Shown: one piece after another, positions 21,861 through 23,108 of the stretch | How the letters are laid out: the number at the start of each line of letters is the position of its first letter | How positions within the stretch are numbered: position 1 is the first letter of the stretch | From: JACZQZ01 sp046756945 | Lineage (GTDB): Bacteria > Pseudomonadota > Alphaproteobacteria > Rhodospirillales > 2-02-FULL-58-16 | Length of the DNA: 23,108 nucleotides | NCBI GenBank assembly: GCA_046756945.1 | Contig: JBHHXI010000034.1 | Location: 1-23,108, forward strand | Direction: 5' to 3' | The notes under the pieces: generated by a model | Databases searched by the model: none | Seen by the model: only the letters and a program-made list of their open reading frames with translations | Told to the model about the DNA's origin: nothing | Made by a program: the position numbers and the translations under genes

Positions 21861-23054
21861 GTGCATTTCAAGGTGAACAGGTCGCTGCTGTTAATCACCG
21901 TTGGCGTCGGTGTCGTCATTGTCGCCATCGGACTGAACTACGTTCTTTGGCAGGAGGAAGCGACCGAGGTCGCCCCCCCGGCCGAACAGGCGGCGGCCCG
22001 GGACGCCGGGCGCTCGGCGCCCCCGGTTGCGCGCAAGGCGAAAAAAAACGCGTCGGAGCCCCTCAGGTTCGACGTCGTGCGCGTCACCCCGGAGGGGGAA
22101 GCCGTGATGGCGGGACGGGCCAAACCGGGCAGCACCGTCACCATTCTCGATAAAGAAAAATCCCTCGGCGAGGTCACCGCCGATGAGCGCGGCGAATGGG
22201 TGTTCGTGCCGGAGAAACCGCTGGCGTCCGGCAGCCGCCAGTTGGGCCTGGAGATACGCAAGAAGAGCGGCGAAGCCGTGCAGTCGGAATCGGTGGTTGT
22301 CCTGGTGGTGCCGGAAAAGGGCAAGGACATCGCCGGACGTCCCACGGAGACGCCGTCCCAGCCACTGGCCCTGATGGTTCCCCGCAAGGGGACGGGTCCC
22401 AGCACTGTCCTGCAGAAACCGGCGATCGGGAAGCAGGAACCGGCGGCCGGACCGCCCAGGTTCGCCGCCCTGGCGCCGACCCCCGGGGCCGCGCCGCCCG
22501 CGACCGGGGCCGCGCCGCCCGCGACCAGGGCCTTGCCGGGGGGCTCCCTGGCCGCCGTGCCGGAACCGGCGGCCGCGCCGGCGAAACCCTCGGGCGGGGG
22601 CATGGGTGCCGGGCTCAGCGTCGATACGGTGGATTACGACGACGCCGGGCGTTTGAGCCTCAGCGGCCATGCCCGGCCCGGCGCCCTGGTGCAGCTTTAT
22701 CTGAACAACCGTTTCATCGGGCGCGCCAGGGCCGGCAGCGACGGTATCTGGCGCTTAAGCCCGGACAGAACCGTCGTCCCCGGGCTGTATACCCTGCGCG
22801 TCGATCACGTGGACGCCAACGGCAAGGTCCTCGCCCGCCTGGCCTTTCCGTTCGCCCGCGCCGAGCCGTTGACGGGGATTCGCCCCGGTACCGTGGTCGT
22901 CGTGCAGCCGGGCAACAGTCTGTGGCGCCTGGCGCGCCGCGCCTATGGCGACGGCATCCAGTACACCATGATCTTCGAGGCCAACAGGGACCAGATCCGC
23001 GATCCGGACCTGATCTATCCCGGACAGGTCTTCACCCTGCCCCTCACCAACTGA
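21861..23054 (+). CDS. Membrane-anchored LysM protein with two Ig-like segments
   Basis: A 397-residue envelope protein. The N-terminal helix (about 7-30: LLLITVGVGVVIVAIGLNYVLW) anchors it, with a Pro/Ala/Arg-rich stretch after it. A first beta-rich repeat lies at about 68-148 (VMAGRAKPGSTVTILDKEKSLGEV and ADERGEWVFVP). A Pro/Ala linker runs to about 250. A second similar repeat is at about 252-337 (LSGHARPGALVQLYLNNRFIGRA, SDGIWRL). A C-terminal LysM domain at about 345-396 (VVQPGNSLWRLARRAYGDG, NRDQIRDPDLIYPGQVFTLP) binds peptidoglycan. The two middle segments look like Ig-like domains of the Bap type. It starts at GTG 21861 with no clear ribosome site; GTG 21873 is possible. It sits 83 bases after the 40-codon gene. 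Its role is probably structural. Confidence 0.88.
   Translation: MHFKVNRSLLLITVGVGVVIVAIGLNYVLWQEEATEVAPPAEQAAARDAGRSAPPVARKAKKNASEPLRFDVVRVTPEGEAVMAGRAKPGSTVTILDKEKSLGEVTADERGEWVFVPEKPLASGSRQLGLEIRKKSGEAVQSESVVVLVVPEKGKDIAGRPTETPSQPLALMVPRKGTGPSTVLQKPAIGKQEPAAGPPRFAALAPTPGAAPPATGAAPPATRALPGGSLAAVPEPAAAPAKPSGGGMGAGLSVDTVDYDDAGRLSLSGHARPGALVQLYLNNRFIGRARAGSDGIWRLSPDRTVVPGLYTLRVDHVDANGKVLARLAFPFARAEPLTGIRPGTVVVVQPGNSLWRLARRAYGDGIQYTMIFEANRDQIRDPDLIYPGQVFTLPLTN
22483..22524 (+). repeat. 21-bp in-frame tandem duplication
   Basis: Two perfect copies of a 21-base unit (22483-22503, 22504-22524) encode a repeated seven-residue block (GAAPPAT) in the Pro/Ala linker of the LysM protein. Being a multiple of three, it keeps the frame. 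The linker length may vary between strains. Confidence 0.85.
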
Positions 23055-23108
23055 TATCAAACCTCTCGTACGTCGGCATGACCGGCGGCCACGGGCGGTC
23101 CGGCGACC

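Noticed and set aside
23078..23108. Possible start of a further gene at ATG 23078
   Set aside because: Only ten codons are visible, there is no ribosome site, and no family can be judged.

Overview
The window is uniformly GC-rich, with strong G/C bias at third codon positions. It looks like chromosome of an alphaproteobacterium, most likely from the Rhodospirillales. The grounds are the block shikimate kinase / 3-dehydroquinate synthase / CNNM-CorC protein, the block J-domain protein / CobS / CobT, an NADP-isocitrate dehydrogenase of the eukaryote-like dimeric type, and a 97-residue L28. The order-level assignment is inference. I found no rRNA, tRNA, CRISPR array, IS element or phage gene.

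Layout. (1) 1-2056, minus strand: a GC hairpin repeat, then a secreted 614-residue protein of unknown function translationally overlapped by a 46-residue single-span membrane protein. (2) 2292-7489, plus strand: aroK-aroB (ATGA overlap), a CNNM/CorC membrane protein, a stand-alone CBS-pair protein, a DUF2889 protein and an EamA/DMT exporter. (3) 7578-11085: a J-domain protein followed by cobS and cobT, the AAA+ and VWA chaperone subunits of aerobic cobaltochelatase. CobN is not in the window. (4) 11139-11613: a lower-GC DUF4160/DUF2442 pair that looks like an acquired toxin-antitoxin-like cassette. (5) 11717-14351: an HpnL-like membrane protein, a secreted esterase-like/phytase-like protein and a convergent isoprenylcysteine-methyltransferase-family protein. 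(6) 14411-14848, minus: a complete rpmB unit with a consensus-like promoter and an intrinsic terminator. (7) 14999-18049: an SRPBCC protein, a Doc-type toxin with an AbrB-type antitoxin and a distinctive AT-rich promoter, icd, and a LOG-family phosphoribohydrolase. (8) 18142-21777, plus: two repeated ECF-type promoter motifs, an ECF sigma factor, a cysteine-free membrane anti-sigma factor, a blue-copper lipoprotein, a secreted TPR protein, an NnrU/ICMT-like membrane methyltransferase and a 40-residue cationic membrane protein. (9) 21861-23054: a membrane-anchored LysM protein with two Ig-like segments.

The housekeeping parts are ordinary. The most interesting part is the 18.1-21.8 kb region. 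A sigma factor, a non-zinc anti-sigma and a lipoprotein with an intact type-1 copper site overlap one another, so they are very probably one transcript. Two copies of the same 9-base motif sit upstream, each at identical spacing to a CGT-type -10. I read this as an autoregulated cell-envelope response unit that may be linked to copper or redox state. The trigger is inference. Two small stress-type modules (Doc/AbrB and DUF4160/DUF2442) sit among the housekeeping genes.
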